Positions 27,253-37,268 are shown, numbered from the stretch's first letter. The stretch: 64,000 nucleotides of DNA from Terricaulis sp. (GCA_024707365.1 JANPZV010000001.1:124001-188000); one strand, 5' to 3'. Numbers and translations: made by a program. Notes: generated from the sequence alone by a model not told the origin.

Positions 27253-28737
27253 CTAATCCTCGAACTTGTTCGCGATCAGCCGGTTGAGCAGGCGCACGCC
27301 ATAGCCGGTGGCCCAGGCGGGCGAGAGCGGATCCTCATAAGGCCCCGGCTTCCAGGCGGTGCCGGCGATGTCGAGGTGGGCCCAGGGCGTGCCGTCCTTG
27401 ACGAAACGCTTGAGAAATTGCGCCGCCACGATGGAGCCGCCGGCGGGCTTGCCGGAAATGTTCTTCATATCCGCGTTGGGCGTATCGATCTGCTTATCGT
27501 AGCCGGCGTCCAGCGGCATGCGCCACACCGGTTCGCCCTCGGCCTGGCCGGCCTGCTGCAGCGCGTGCGCGAGATCATCGTCATTGCAGAACAGGCCGGC
27601 ATTTTCGTGCCCCAGCGCCACGATGATCGCGCCCGTCAGCGTGGCGAGATCGATGATCGTGGAGGGGCTGAACTTATCCTGCGCGTAGGTGAGCGCATCG
27701 CAAAGGATGAGCCGGCCTTCGGCGTCGGTGTTGAGCACCTCGATGGTTTGGCCCGACATGGTGGTGACGATATCGCCCGGCCGCTGCGCGTTCGCGCCCG
27801 GCATGTTTTCCACCAGCGCCACAACCCCAACCACATTGGCCTTGGCCTTGCGCAGCGCCACGGCCTTCATCGCGCCGGCGACGGCGGCGGCGCCGCCCAT
27901 ATCGCCCTTCATTTCATCCATGCCGGCGGGCGGCTTCAGCGAAATGCCGCCCGTATCGAAGGTGACGCCCTTGCCGACAAGGGCGATCGGCTTGGCGTTC
28001 TTGGCGCCTTTCCAGAACATGGTGACAAGCCGCGCCGGGCGGGCGCTGCCTTGGGCCACGCCCAGAAGCGCGCCCATGCCGAGCTTTTCCATCGTCGCCG
28101 GCTCAAGCACCTCAACCTCAACGCCGAGCGTTTCGAGATCGCGCAGCCGCTCTGCGAAGCTTTCGGGATAGAGCAAGTTCGGCGGCTCGCTGACGAGATC
28201 GCGCGCGAAGAACACGCCTTCTGCGATCGCCGCATCCTTATCGGCGCGGGCGCGGGCGGCGGCGGCGCCGTCCATGGCGATATCCACAGAGGCGAGCGTG
28301 GGCTTCTGCTCGGGCTTGAGCTTGGTGCGATAGGTATCGAAGCGATAGCTGGCGAGGCGCGCGCCCAGCGCGGCGTGCGCGCCGGCGTCAGCCTTGGAGA
28401 CGCCCGGCAGCGCATCAGGCTGCAGCACCAGCTTTTCGGCGGAGGTCAGCGTGCGTTTGACGGCGTGGCCGGCCCAGCGCTCCACCGCCAGCCCATCGGC
28501 GCTCTCGAACTTGCCGACGCCTATCACCAGCACGCGGGCAAATTCCAAACCTTCGGGGGCCAGAATATCCGCGACTTGCCCGGCCGCGCCGGTAAAGCGC
28601 ATCGCCGCCATCGCCTTGGTGAGCCGGCCATTGGCGGCTTTATCCAGCGCCTCGCCCGCGGGCGTCAGCGCCGCCCCGTCTCCGGCCATTACCACAACCA
28701 CATCGCCGCTGGCCGCGGCTGAAAATCGGATATCCAT
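27253..28737 (-). CDS. pepA: leucyl aminopeptidase (M17)
   Basis: 494 residues from ATG 28737; the longer frame adds a basic stretch without conservation. Di-metal cytosolic aminopeptidase. Catalytic-domain motifs are 'VGKGVTFDTGGISLKP' (metal Lys and Asp), 'MKGDMGGAAAVAGAM', and the M17 signature 'NTDAEGRLILCDALTYA', plus 'ATLTGAIIVALGHENAGLF'. N-terminal macro-like domain at about 1-165. It is divergent from lptF, as in many proteobacteria. Confidence 0.96.
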   Translation of the reverse strand: MDIRFSAAASGDVVVVMAGDGAALTPAGEALDKAANGRLTKAMAAMRFTGAAGQVADILAPEGLEFARVLVIGVGKFESADGLAVERWAGHAVKRTLTSAEKLVLQPDALPGVSKADAGAHAALGARLASYRFDTYRTKLKPEQKPTLASVDIAMDGAAAARARADKDAAIAEGVFFARDLVSEPPNLLYPESFAERLRDLETLGVEVEVLEPATMEKLGMGALLGVAQGSARPARLVTMFWKGAKNAKPIALVGKGVTFDTGGISLKPPAGMDEMKGDMGGAAAVAGAMKAVALRKAKANVVGVVALVENMPGANAQRPGDIVTTMSGQTIEVLNTDAEGRLILCDALTYAQDKFSPSTIIDLATLTGAIIVALGHENAGLFCNDDDLAHALQQAGQAEGEPVWRMPLDAGYDKQIDTPNADMKNISGKPAGGSIVAAQFLKRFVKDGTPWAHLDIAGTAWKPGPYEDPLSPAWATGYGVRLLNRLIANKFED

Positions 28738-28889
28738 AATTTCCCCTAAGGAAGCCGCCCTCCGCCGGCGCCGGGAGGCGCGCATGCGGCAAGCTTTGCG
28801 CTTAGGTAGCCGTGAGCGGGGCGATTGAAAAGCGCGCCCCAGCCGTTAGGGAACGGTAGGCGCGCGGCGGCGCGCCGCAAAGGAACGGC

Positions 28890-30017
28890 ATGAACACAAT
28901 CTCGGCTTACGTGTTCCGGCAGGCGCTGGGGCCGCTTTTGGCGATCCTGGGGGCGCTCGCGGCCGTTGCGATCCTGACCCAAGGGCTCAACCAGCTCGAC
29001 ATCATCGTCAACAATCGTCGCGCGGGGCTGGCCTTTGCGTGGGTGACGCTGCTGACGCTGCCGCAATTGATTTCGCTGATCCTGCCGATGGCGGTGTTCA
29101 TCGCCGTGGTTTACGCGATCAACCGCATGCACAATGACAGCGAGATCGCTGTCTTGTTCGGCGCGGGCATGTCGCGCGGGCGGATTGCGCGGCCGATCAT
29201 TCAGCTGGCGGTGCTGGCGGCGCTGGCGCATCTGGCGATCAATGTGGTGATCCAGCCCTGGTCTTTCGCCGAACGGCGCGAGACGTTCTACGAATTGCGC
29301 ACCGATCTTGCCTCAAGCCTTGTGCAAGAGGGCTCGTTCACCTTCCCGAACAAGGATCTCACGCTTTATGCGCGTGAGCGCGGCGGCGGCGGTGAATTGC
29401 GCGATCTGCTGATCAATGACGCCCGCCCCGAACATGACATCACCTACACCGCCCGCGCCGGCGTGATCGTGACGATTGACGGTGAGCCGGCGATCGTGAT
29501 GCGCGATGGGCAAGTGCAGCGCCAGGTGCAGGACGGCTCCGTCGATGTGCTCGATTTCGATCGTTACGTGCTGCAATTGGGCGTCGCCAACCTCGATGAC
29601 GATGATTTCTTCTACCTCAAGGCCTCCGACCGCACGCTGCATCAATTGTTCTACCCAGACCGCACCGCCCATTACGACCAGCGCAATGTCAAACAATTCA
29701 TCGCCGAAGCGCATGCGCGGCTTTCTGCGCCGCTGTTGAACATCGCGCTGGCTTTGATCGCGCTGGCGGGGGTGCTGTCGGGCGAGTTCAGCCGGCGCGG
29801 CTATGGGCGGCGCATTGTCATCGCTTCGGTTGTCGCGCTGGTGGTGCGGCTTTCGGCGCTGGCGACGCAATCGATCGCCATGGACGAGCCCGATCTCAAC
29901 GTGCTGCAATATCTTGTGCCAATCGTTGTGATTATCGGCGCGATCGTGGTGATGCGCGGGCGCGCGCCGCGCAAGAAACGGCGCGCGATCGGCCCCTCCG
30001 TGCTGGCGGAGGCGTAA
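28890..30017 (+). CDS. lptF: LPS export ABC transporter permease LptF
   Basis: 375 residues. Three N-terminal membrane helices, a periplasmic jellyroll at about 135-260, and three C-terminal helices. The N terminus 'YVFRQALGPLLAILGALAAV' and 'MHNDSEIAVLFGAGMSRGRI' (coupling helix) are typical. With LptG it forms the membrane channel, powered by LptB, that lifts lipopolysaccharide from the inner membrane. 5 bp before lptG. Confidence 0.95.
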   Translation: MNTISAYVFRQALGPLLAILGALAAVAILTQGLNQLDIIVNNRRAGLAFAWVTLLTLPQLISLILPMAVFIAVVYAINRMHNDSEIAVLFGAGMSRGRIARPIIQLAVLAALAHLAINVVIQPWSFAERRETFYELRTDLASSLVQEGSFTFPNKDLTLYARERGGGGELRDLLINDARPEHDITYTARAGVIVTIDGEPAIVMRDGQVQRQVQDGSVDVLDFDRYVLQLGVANLDDDDFFYLKASDRTLHQLFYPDRTAHYDQRNVKQFIAEAHARLSAPLLNIALALIALAGVLSGEFSRRGYGRRIVIASVVALVVRLSALATQSIAMDEPDLNVLQYLVPIVVIIGAIVVMRGRAPRKKRRAIGPSVLAEA

Positions 30018-30021
30018 GGGC

Positions 30022-31122
30022 ATGGGCTTTTTGTTCTCCCGGCTTGGCTGGTATGTCACTGTGCGCGGGCTATTTGGCATCGCGGTGGCGCTTGTGGGCG
30101 TCGTCGTGTCCATCCTGCTGGTGGACATGGTCGAGCAGATGCGCACCGTGGGCTCGCGGACCGAGCTCAGCATCGGTGAAGCGCTGTGGCTTACCCTGCT
30201 TAAAACCCCGATGCTGATTGAGCAGACGCTGCCGTTCATCGTGCTTGCCGGCGTGATGATGGCGATCGTCGGGCTTAATCGCTCAAGCGAATTGGTGGCC
30301 ATGCGCGCCGCCGGTGTTTCGGCGTGGCGTTTTCTGGCGCCTTCGGCTTTGCTGGGGCTGGTGATCGGATTTGCGGTGATCACGCTGCTCAATCCGCTGG
30401 GCGCCTATTGCTACCGGGTGTTTGAGGGCGAGGTGTCAAACCAGCTCTCCAATCGCAACGCCGAAGCCGGCGCCAATGGCGTCTGGATTCGCCAGGGCGA
30501 TGAGAGCGGCCAGGTGGTCATTCACGCCGAGGGCGTGGATTCGGGCGGGGCGACGCTTTTGGGCGCCACCTTCATCTTCTTTGACGTGCGCGAAGAGGCG
30601 CTGCGCTTTACCCGCCGCATCCGCGCCGAGCGGGCCGAACTCAAGCCTGGCTTTTGGCAGCTAACAGATCTTGTCGAAGCCACCCCCGGCGCGCGCCCTG
30701 CGCCTCAAACGCACTTGGCGATCCCGACCTCGCTTGATCCGTCCGAATTGGTGAACCGCTTTGTGAGCCCGGCCACGCTGTCGTTCTGGGAGCTGCCCGG
30801 CTTCATCGCCGAAGCGCGCCAGGCCGGGTTTGCGCCGACGAGCTATGAGATCAAATGGCAGGCGCTGCTGGCCTATCCGGTGCTGCTGGCGGCGATGGCG
30901 CTGCTGGGGGCGGCCTTCTCGCTGCAATTGCAGCGCTTGGGGAACCTGGCGCGATGGGGCGCGGCGGGCGTCGGGGTGGGCCTCTTCCTCTTCTTCTACA
31001 GCCAGCTCGCCGGGGCCTTCGCCATGACCCAGACCGTGCCGGCCGCCGTGGCGGCCTGGAGCGCGCCGCTGGCGGGGGTGTTCATTGCGCTGTCGCTGGT
31101 GGCGTTTTTAGAGGACGGCTGA
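30022..31122 (+). CDS. lptG: LPS export ABC transporter permease LptG
   Basis: 366 residues with the same fold as LptF. 'RSSELVAMRAAGVSAWRFLA' is the coupling-helix signature. The periplasmic domain spans about 125-260. Helices near the C terminus include 'LAYPVLLAAMALLGAAFSL'. Partner of LptF in the same operon, followed after about 100 bp by lptD. Confidence 0.95.
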   Translation: MGFLFSRLGWYVTVRGLFGIAVALVGVVVSILLVDMVEQMRTVGSRTELSIGEALWLTLLKTPMLIEQTLPFIVLAGVMMAIVGLNRSSELVAMRAAGVSAWRFLAPSALLGLVIGFAVITLLNPLGAYCYRVFEGEVSNQLSNRNAEAGANGVWIRQGDESGQVVIHAEGVDSGGATLLGATFIFFDVREEALRFTRRIRAERAELKPGFWQLTDLVEATPGARPAPQTHLAIPTSLDPSELVNRFVSPATLSFWELPGFIAEARQAGFAPTSYEIKWQALLAYPVLLAAMALLGAAFSLQLQRLGNLARWGAAGVGVGLFLFFYSQLAGAFAMTQTVPAAVAAWSAPLAGVFIALSLVAFLEDG

Positions 31123-31223
31123 GGCGCAAACGTCACGGAGCTCGCCCAAGCAGCGTCCCGCGCTGGACGCCCGGCTGGGGCCCCGGCTAGGAATGGGCGG
31201 GGGAGTCGGACAAAGGAATTAGG

Positions 31224-33479
31224 ATGCTCCGTTCGGGGGGAATGGCTGGACGGACGGCCGAGCGGGCGCCCTGGACATGGGCGGCGCTGGCGGCCGCGCT
31301 CGCGGTGGGCGCAAGCCCTGCGGCGCTCGCCCAGCAGGCCGAGCAGGCGCCGCCCCCGCAAGAAGCGGCGCAAGATAACCGCCAGGTCATGCTCGAAGCC
31401 GATGAGCTGATCGACGATCAGGCCGCCGGCACGATCACCGCGCAAGGCGATGTGCAGGTCCGCTATCAGGGCCGCACCATGCGCGCGGACCAATTGGTCT
31501 ATAATCTCAACACCGGATCGATCCACGCCAGCGGCGATGTGCAGATCGCGCTGGAGGACGGCTCCATCACCTACGCCGATGAGGTGGAGGCCGATGAAGG
31601 GCTCAATGTCGCGGTGGCCAGCGAATTGCGCGCCCGCCTTGGCAATGAAGGCACGCTGGCCGCGCGCGCCGCGCTGCGCCACGGCGAAGGCGAGAGCGAA
31701 CTGCGCAACGTCATCTACACCTCCTGCCCAGTGTGCGAGACCGGCGATCAGCCGCCCACCTGGAGCCTGCGCGCGCGCCGCGCCATCCAGGATCAGCAGA
31801 CGCGCACGATCTCTTATCAAGGCGCGGTGTTCGAGCTGGCGGGCGTGCCGGTGCTTTATCTGCCGTATTTCGCGCACCCCGATCCGAGCGCGGGCCGCAC
31901 TTCGGGTTTTTTGGCGCCTGACTTGGGGCGCAACCGCCGGCTCGGCGTGTTTTACGCGCAGCCTTATTATTGGGCGATGTCGCCCTATGACGATCTCACC
32001 GTCACGCTGCAGGCGCACGAGACGGTCAATCCGCTGCTGGGCCTCGATTATCGCCGCCGCTTCTGGTCGGGCCATGTCAATATCAACAGCACGCTGACAA
32101 GCGAGGCGCTGTTTGACAGCGAGGGCTCGCGCTTCGGCAATGAAGAATGGCGCTCCTCGGTGTTCGCCGATGGCGAGTTTCGCATCAATGATTATTGGCG
32201 CTGGGGCTTTGGCGTTGAGCGCATCACCGATGACGATTACCTGCGCCGCTACGATGTCGAGGGCGCGGGCGAGCGGCGCGGGCCTTATGCCGGCAACGAA
32301 AACCGGCTGATCTCGCAGCTGTTCGCGCTCGGGCAGAGCCGCAACGCCTATTCTTCGATCGCATTTGCGTCGATCCAAGGCCTGCGCGCGGCCGATACGC
32401 CCAATCTTCTGCCCACGATCGCCCCCTTCGCCGAGACCGAGCATGTGTTCGTCGATCCTTGGCTGCGCGGGCAATTGCGCCTCAACGCAAACCTCGCCGT
32501 GCTTGAGCGCGATGACAATATCGCGACCCCGGAATTTGAGGGCGGCACGGGGCGGCTCTCGGTCGGCGGGACGTGGCGCAAGGATATGATCGTCGGCCCC
32601 GGCCTGGTGCTCAGCCCGTTCGCGCAGGCGCGCGCCGATATGTTCAGCGTGGAAACCTCATCGACCGAACGCGAGACGTTCTCACGCACGCTTGGCCTTG
32701 CCGGCGCGGAGGTGAGCTGGCCGTTCATGCGCCCGGGCGAGCGCTTCGACATCGTGCTCGAACCTGTGGTGATGGCCGCCTACGCCACCAGCGACGCGGA
32801 CGATCCGCGCATCGTCAACGAAGACAGCCTCGGCTTTGAACTCGACGATTCAAATCTCTTCCGCCCGAACGCGGCCCCGAACTACGACCTGTGGGAACCG
32901 GGCGGCAGGGTAAGCGCCGGCGTGCGCGCCACAGCGCGCGCCCGCACCGGCCAAAGCGCTTCGCTCATGCTCGGCCGGCGCTGGCGCGACGAGGTGGACC
33001 CCGCCTTCGGCCCGCGCACCAATATGAACGACAACGCCTCCGATTGGGTGGCTGCGGGCCAACTCGATCTTGGCCGGCATTTCTCCACCCAGGCGCGGCT
33101 TCGCCTCAATGACGAAACGCTGGATATCGAACGGGTCGATTGGGGCGTGCGCGGCGCGGTTGGCCGGTTCAGCGGCTCTGCGCGGTATTTCCAGTACGAT
33201 GAGAGCTTCGTCACCGATCCCAACACCCCGACCGAGGAAATCAGCGCCAATATCGGCGTCGAATTGCTGCGGGGCTGGCGGATGCAAGCCGGGCTGACCC
33301 GCGACCTAGATTCAGACATAAATCTGCGTCAGGACATCCGGGCGATCTACGAGGACGATTGCACCTTCCTCGAGATTTCCTACACCCGCCGGGAACGGCG
33401 CACGAGCACCCAGGGGCCGGACGAAGGCATTCAGATCCGGATCGGCTTGCGTTCGCTGGGGGTCTTTGGCGGAAGCTAA
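31224..33479 (+). CDS. lptD: LPS-assembly outer membrane protein LptD
   Basis: 751 residues. Signal peptide ends at about residue 37 (A-L-A-Q). An OstA/LptA-like periplasmic domain follows ('MLEADELIDDQAAGTITAQG', 'LVYNLNTGSIHASGDVQI'), then a large C-terminal beta-barrel. An N-terminal cysteine pair ('TSCPVCETGDQPPTWSLRA', about 167-171) and a C-terminal Cys ('EDDCTFLEISY', about 713) are placed for the inter-domain disulfide known in LptD. AGGAATTAGG precedes ATG 31224. Followed by surA, whose product assists LptD folding. Confidence 0.95.
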   Translation: MLRSGGMAGRTAERAPWTWAALAAALAVGASPAALAQQAEQAPPPQEAAQDNRQVMLEADELIDDQAAGTITAQGDVQVRYQGRTMRADQLVYNLNTGSIHASGDVQIALEDGSITYADEVEADEGLNVAVASELRARLGNEGTLAARAALRHGEGESELRNVIYTSCPVCETGDQPPTWSLRARRAIQDQQTRTISYQGAVFELAGVPVLYLPYFAHPDPSAGRTSGFLAPDLGRNRRLGVFYAQPYYWAMSPYDDLTVTLQAHETVNPLLGLDYRRRFWSGHVNINSTLTSEALFDSEGSRFGNEEWRSSVFADGEFRINDYWRWGFGVERITDDDYLRRYDVEGAGERRGPYAGNENRLISQLFALGQSRNAYSSIAFASIQGLRAADTPNLLPTIAPFAETEHVFVDPWLRGQLRLNANLAVLERDDNIATPEFEGGTGRLSVGGTWRKDMIVGPGLVLSPFAQARADMFSVETSSTERETFSRTLGLAGAEVSWPFMRPGERFDIVLEPVVMAAYATSDADDPRIVNEDSLGFELDDSNLFRPNAAPNYDLWEPGGRVSAGVRATARARTGQSASLMLGRRWRDEVDPAFGPRTNMNDNASDWVAAGQLDLGRHFSTQARLRLNDETLDIERVDWGVRGAVGRFSGSARYFQYDESFVTDPNTPTEEISANIGVELLRGWRMQAGLTRDLDSDINLRQDIRAIYEDDCTFLEISYTRRERRTSTQGPDEGIQIRIGLRSLGVFGGS

Positions 33480-33498
33480 GGCGGAGTTGAGAGAGAAA

Positions 33499-34736
33499 AT
33501 GAACATAAAACAGGCATGTGCGGCGGCCCTCGCAGTCGCGGCCCTGGCCGGCGCGCCGGCGCCCGCTTCCGCCCAATTGGCCGAGGGCGTGGCCGCGATC
33601 GTCAATGATTCCGTGATCTCGACCTATGACGTGCGCGTGCGCGCCAACATGCTGCTGGTGTCGGCCGGCATCCAATCGACGCCGGAAATGCTCGAACGCG
33701 CCCGCGCCCAGGCGCTTGATGAGCTGATCGACGAGCGCCTGCAGATTCAGGAATATCGCTCGCGCGCTGATACCCCGGTTAATCCGGATTCGATCGATCG
33801 CCGCATCGGCGACATCGCCCGCTCCAACAATTTGACCTCTGAGCAATTTGTGGAATCGCTGGCCGCCGCGGGCGTGCCGGTGTCCACCTTGCGCCAACAG
33901 ATTGAAGCCGACATCGCCTGGCAAGCGCTGATGAACGGCCTCTACGGCTCGCGCCTGCGCATTTCCGAGATCGAAGTGCGCGAGACCCAAGAGCGCCTCG
34001 CCGCCAGCGCCACGCGCCCGCAATATCTGATCTCCGAAATTTTCCTGCCGGCCTCCAATGAGGGCGAATTTCAGAACATGATGCAGGGCGGCATGCGCCT
34101 CATCCAGGAAATGCAGAACGGCGCGCCGTTCCCGCTGGTGGCGCGCCAATTCTCCGCCTCGCCCACCGCCGCCGCCGGCGGCGATGTCGGCTGGATCGCC
34201 GCGAGCGAGCTTGCGCCAGAATTGCAGCCCATCGCCGAACGGCTGCAGCCCGGACAAGTTTCCCTGCCGGTGCGCACGCCGAACGGGGTTTACATCATCG
34301 CCTTGCGCGAACGCCGCGAGGGCCTCTCCGAAGGCGCGCCTCGACGGTGATCTCGCTGCGCCAAGTCACCGCGCCTGCGGCGCGCCTGGCGCAATTGCAG
34401 CGCGCGCAATCGCGCATCAATGGCTGCGGGGCGCTGGAGCGCGAAGCCAATACGTTCGGCGGCAGCGTCGTCGATCTTGGCCGCGCGGTGGAAAGCGATC
34501 TTTCGGCCGATGTGCGCAGCCGCATTGACGGCGTCGCCAACGGCCGCGCCTCAACCGCGGTTGTGAACGGCGATACGGCGAACATCTTCGTTGTCTGCCA
34601 GCGTGAAGCGGGCGGCGCGGCCGTGCCCAGCCGCGAGGAAATCGAAGCGCGCCTGCGTGAGCGGGAAATGTCGATGCTCTCGGATCGCTACCTGCGCAAC
34701 CTGCGCCGCGAAGCCACCATCATCACGCGGCAATAA
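33499..34736 (+). CDS. surA: periplasmic chaperone/peptidyl-prolyl isomerase SurA (frame broken near 34337)
   Basis: About 410 residues from ATG 33499. Signal peptide (about 1-26), N-terminal SurA domain ('AAIVNDSVISTYDVRVRANM', 'ALDELIDERLQIQEY'), parvulin domain ('ISEIFLPASNEGEFQNMM', 'ASPTAAAGGDVGWIAASELA', 'PVRTPNGVYIIAL'), and a C-terminal part in the next frame ('GRAVESDLSADVRSRI'). Frames join in 'ggcgcgcctcg' (34332-34342). It sits between lptD and pdxA in the classic order. It guides outer membrane proteins, including LptD, through the periplasm. Confidence 0.92.
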
Positions 34737-34737
34737 C

Positions 34738-35748
34738 ATGAGCCCGCTTGCCGTCTCGATGGGCGATCCCGCCGGGATCGGCCTCGAACTGGCGGCGCAG
34801 GTTTGGGCTCGGCGCGAGAACGCGCCGGATTTCTTCCTGATAGGCGACGCCGACGCGTTCGCGCGCGCATCGCGCCGGCTGGGCCTGCCCGAACCGAACA
34901 TGCAGCGCGCGCGCAGCATCTCCGAACTTGCGTTTGCGCCCGATGCGCTCACCGTGCTCGACGCCCCGCTCGCCATCGAGGAAACGCCGGGCGCGCCCGA
35001 TCCGGTGAACGCCAGCGCCGTCATCACCGCAATTGAGCGCGGGGTGGAGGCGGTGCGCGCGGGCGCGGCCAGCGCGCTCGTGACGCTGCCGATCGCCAAA
35101 TCCGTGCTGCACGACGCCGCTTTCGCCTTTCCCGGCCACACTGAGTTTATCGCCCACCTCACCGAAGCAGATGTCTGGGATCAGACACGCGGGCCCGTGA
35201 TGATGCTCGCCGGCCCGTCGCTGCGCGTTGCGCTCACCAGCATCCATGTGCCGCTGGCCGAGGCCGTGCGCACGCTGAGCCGGGAGCGCATCGTGCATGT
35301 AACGCGCATCGTGGGCGAGGCGCTCAAGCGCGATTTTGGCGTTGCTTCGCCGCGCATCACGCTTTGCGGGCTTAATCCGCATGCGGGCGAGCATGGCCAT
35401 ATCGGCCGCGAGGAAATCGAGCTCATCAATCCCGCCGCCGCCATGCTGCGCGCCGAAGGCTGGGATGTTTCCGACGCGCGCTCCGCCGATGTGCTGTTTC
35501 ATGAAGAGGCGCGCGCCGGCTATGACGCGGTGATCGCGCTTTATCACGATCAGGGTCTCATCCCGATCAAGACGCTGCATTTCTGGGACGGGGTGAACAT
35601 CACGCTGGGCCTGCCGATCGTGCGCACCTCGCCCGATCACGGCACAGGCTTTGACATTGCGGGCAAAGGCCTCGCCCGCGCCGACAGTTTCCGCGCCGCA
35701 CTGGCGCAAGCGGCGGCGATGGCTGCACGCCGCGCGTCGCGGGCATGA
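34738..35748 (+). CDS. pdxA: 4-hydroxythreonine-4-phosphate dehydrogenase
   Basis: 336 residues from ATG 34738, one base after the surA stop. NAD-dependent step of pyridoxal phosphate synthesis. Motifs are 'MGDPAGIGLELAAQVWA', 'PGHTEFIAHLTEAD' (metal His), 'CGLNPHAGEHGHIGREE', 'ALYHDQGLIPIKTLHF' and 'VRTSPDHGTGFDIAG'. Its stop overlaps the rsmA start (ATGA). Confidence 0.96.
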   Translation: MSPLAVSMGDPAGIGLELAAQVWARRENAPDFFLIGDADAFARASRRLGLPEPNMQRARSISELAFAPDALTVLDAPLAIEETPGAPDPVNASAVITAIERGVEAVRAGAASALVTLPIAKSVLHDAAFAFPGHTEFIAHLTEADVWDQTRGPVMMLAGPSLRVALTSIHVPLAEAVRTLSRERIVHVTRIVGEALKRDFGVASPRITLCGLNPHAGEHGHIGREEIELINPAAAMLRAEGWDVSDARSADVLFHEEARAGYDAVIALYHDQGLIPIKTLHFWDGVNITLGLPIVRTSPDHGTGFDIAGKGLARADSFRAALAQAAAMAARRASRA

Positions 35749-36603
35749 ACGCCGACGATCTGCCGACGCTGCGCGAAGAGCTGGAAGCGCACGGCCTTTG
35801 GGCCAACAAGGCGCTGGGCCAACACTTCCTGCTCGATCTCAACATCACCCGCCGCATCGCGCGCGTGGCCGGCGATCTTGCCGGCAAGCGCGTGATCGAA
35901 ATCGGCCCCGGCCCCGGCGGGCTGACGCGCGCTTTGCTGGAGGCGGGCGCCGATCTCATTGTGATTGAGAAAGACGCGCGCTTTCTGCCGCTGCTTGAGC
36001 CGCTGGTGGAATGGAGCGAAGGCCGCTTGCGCATCGTGCATGGCGATGCGCTGGAGGCGGATGAGGCGGCGCTGCTTTCTTGGACCGCCGGCGAGGGCGC
36101 CGGCGGTCCAAGAGCCAGCGCACGTCATTTCCAACCTGCCCTATAATGTCGGCACGCCGCTTTTGGTGAAATGGCTCAAAGCCGCACCGTGGCGCGGGCC
36201 GATGACGCTGATGTTTCAGAAAGAGGTGGCCCAGCGCATCGTCGCCAAGCCGGGCTCGGACGCATATGGCCGTCTCGCCGTGCTGGCGCAGGCGCGCTGC
36301 GAATGCCGGCTTGCCTTCACCGTGCCGCCGCGCGCGTTCACGCCGCCGCCGAAGATCGCCTCGGCGATCGTGCATCTTACGGATTTGGCCGCGCCCTATC
36401 CGCATCTCGGCGCCATCGAACGCGTCACCGCCGCCGCGTTCGGCCAACGCCGCAAGATGCTGCGCGTGGCGCTGAAGGCGCTGACGCCGGATGCGGAGGC
36501 TTTGCTGGCCGCAGCGGAGATCACGCCGACCGCGCGCGCGGAAGAAATCGATCAAGCCGGCTTCCGCCGCTTGGCTGATGCTTGGCGCGCGCTATCGGCC
36601 TGA
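35745..36603 (+). CDS. rsmA: 16S rRNA dimethyladenosine transferase (frame broken near 36100)
   Basis: About 285 residues after joining. 'HGLWANKALGQHFLLDLNI', SAM motif I 'VIEIGPGPGGLTRALLEAG', acidic motif 'LIVIEKDARFLPLL', catalytic motif IV 'VISNLPYNVGTPLLVKWL' in the second frame, and 'FTVPPRAFTPPPKIASAIVH'. It dimethylates two adenines in helix 45. The frame change coincides with a perfect 13-bp hairpin (36081-36110) in the middle of the gene. It is convergent with the toxin gene, with stops overlapping. Confidence 0.93.
36081..36110 (+). repeat. perfect 13-bp hairpin inside rsmA
   Basis: TGGACCGCCGGCG, loop AGGG, CGCCGGCGGTCCA. It lies where the two rsmA frames must be joined. It may be a genuine coding hairpin that caused a read error, or an artefactual fold-back duplication. 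Confidence 0.75.
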
Positions 36604-36942
36604 GGCCAAGCGTTTCAGCATCGCGCGCTGATGATCCTGTCCGCCGAAAAACACAGCCAGCACGCGCACAAGCCGCGCGTCGTCATCGACCGTGAAATAA
36701 AAGATCGCGCGATCTTTCGTGACATGGCGCAGGCCGGGCATGAGGTGAGGCAAGAGCGTGCCTTGATGTGGCGTTTTTCCGAGCGCGCGCAAATCAGCCT
36801 TGATGCGCGCCGCACGTTGGGACGCGCGCTCCACCGCCGCCTCCAAGTCGTCATCGAAATGTAGATAGCTTTCGACCAGAAAATCGAACAGCGCGTCGAG
36901 GTCGTCATTCGCCTGACTAAGGCGCGCGACCCTATAGCTCAC
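36592..36942 (-). CDS. RelE/ParE-type toxin
   Basis: 116 residues from GTG 36942. ParE-like pattern: 'YRVARLSQANDDLDALFDFL' (helical hairpin) and the C-terminal strands 'PGLRHVTKDRAIFYFTVDDD' then 'LVRVLAVFFGGQDHQ'. ParE proteins poison DNA gyrase and RelE proteins cleave mRNA; which applies cannot be decided. It overlaps the antitoxin gene by 11 bp, so the two are translationally coupled. Confidence 0.85.
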   Translation of the reverse strand: MSYRVARLSQANDDLDALFDFLVESYLHFDDDLEAAVERASQRAARIKADLRALGKTPHQGTLLPHLMPGLRHVTKDRAIFYFTVDDDARLVRVLAVFFGGQDHQRAMLKRLASGR

Positions 36943-37216
36943 GCGTTTTGCCCAGATAGTGCGCGCGCTTGCGCTCGATCAGTGCGTCAATCTCCGCGTC
37001 GCTCTCTTCCATCGAGATGAACGGCCCCTTTGCGCGTTCTTCAAGCAGCGCCTTGAGCGCGGCGATCTCGGCGTCCTTGGCTTCGGTTTCGAGGCGCAAC
37101 ATTTCGAGGCCCTGCTGCAGCACGGCGCTCAGGCTCGGGTAACGGCCATCATCGACCAGCTTGCGCGCATAGGCTTCCTGCGCGTCCGTGAGCGAAATAG
37201 AGGTTTTCACCGTCAT
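36932..37216 (-). CDS. ParD-like ribbon-helix-helix antitoxin
   Basis: 94 residues from ATG 37216. 'VKTSISLTDAQEAYARKLVD' and 'GRYPSLSAVLQQGLEMLRLE' are the ribbon and two helices of a ParD/CopG-type DNA-binding domain. The acidic C-terminal half should bind and neutralise the toxin. Precedes the toxin gene, as usual. Probably autorepresses from the 52-bp gap after gmk. Confidence 0.85.
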   Translation of the reverse strand: MTVKTSISLTDAQEAYARKLVDDGRYPSLSAVLQQGLEMLRLETEAKDAEIAALKALLEERAKGPFISMEESDAEIDALIERKRAHYLGKTREL

Positions 37217-37268
37217 GGTGCGACTGGGTAGCACCACCCGGCCGTTTTGTCGAGGTCGGCCCCGCGCC

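Noticed and set aside
27064..28722. 552-codon plus-strand open frame over pepA
   Set aside because: Antisense shadow of an unmistakable M17 aminopeptidase in GC-rich DNA.
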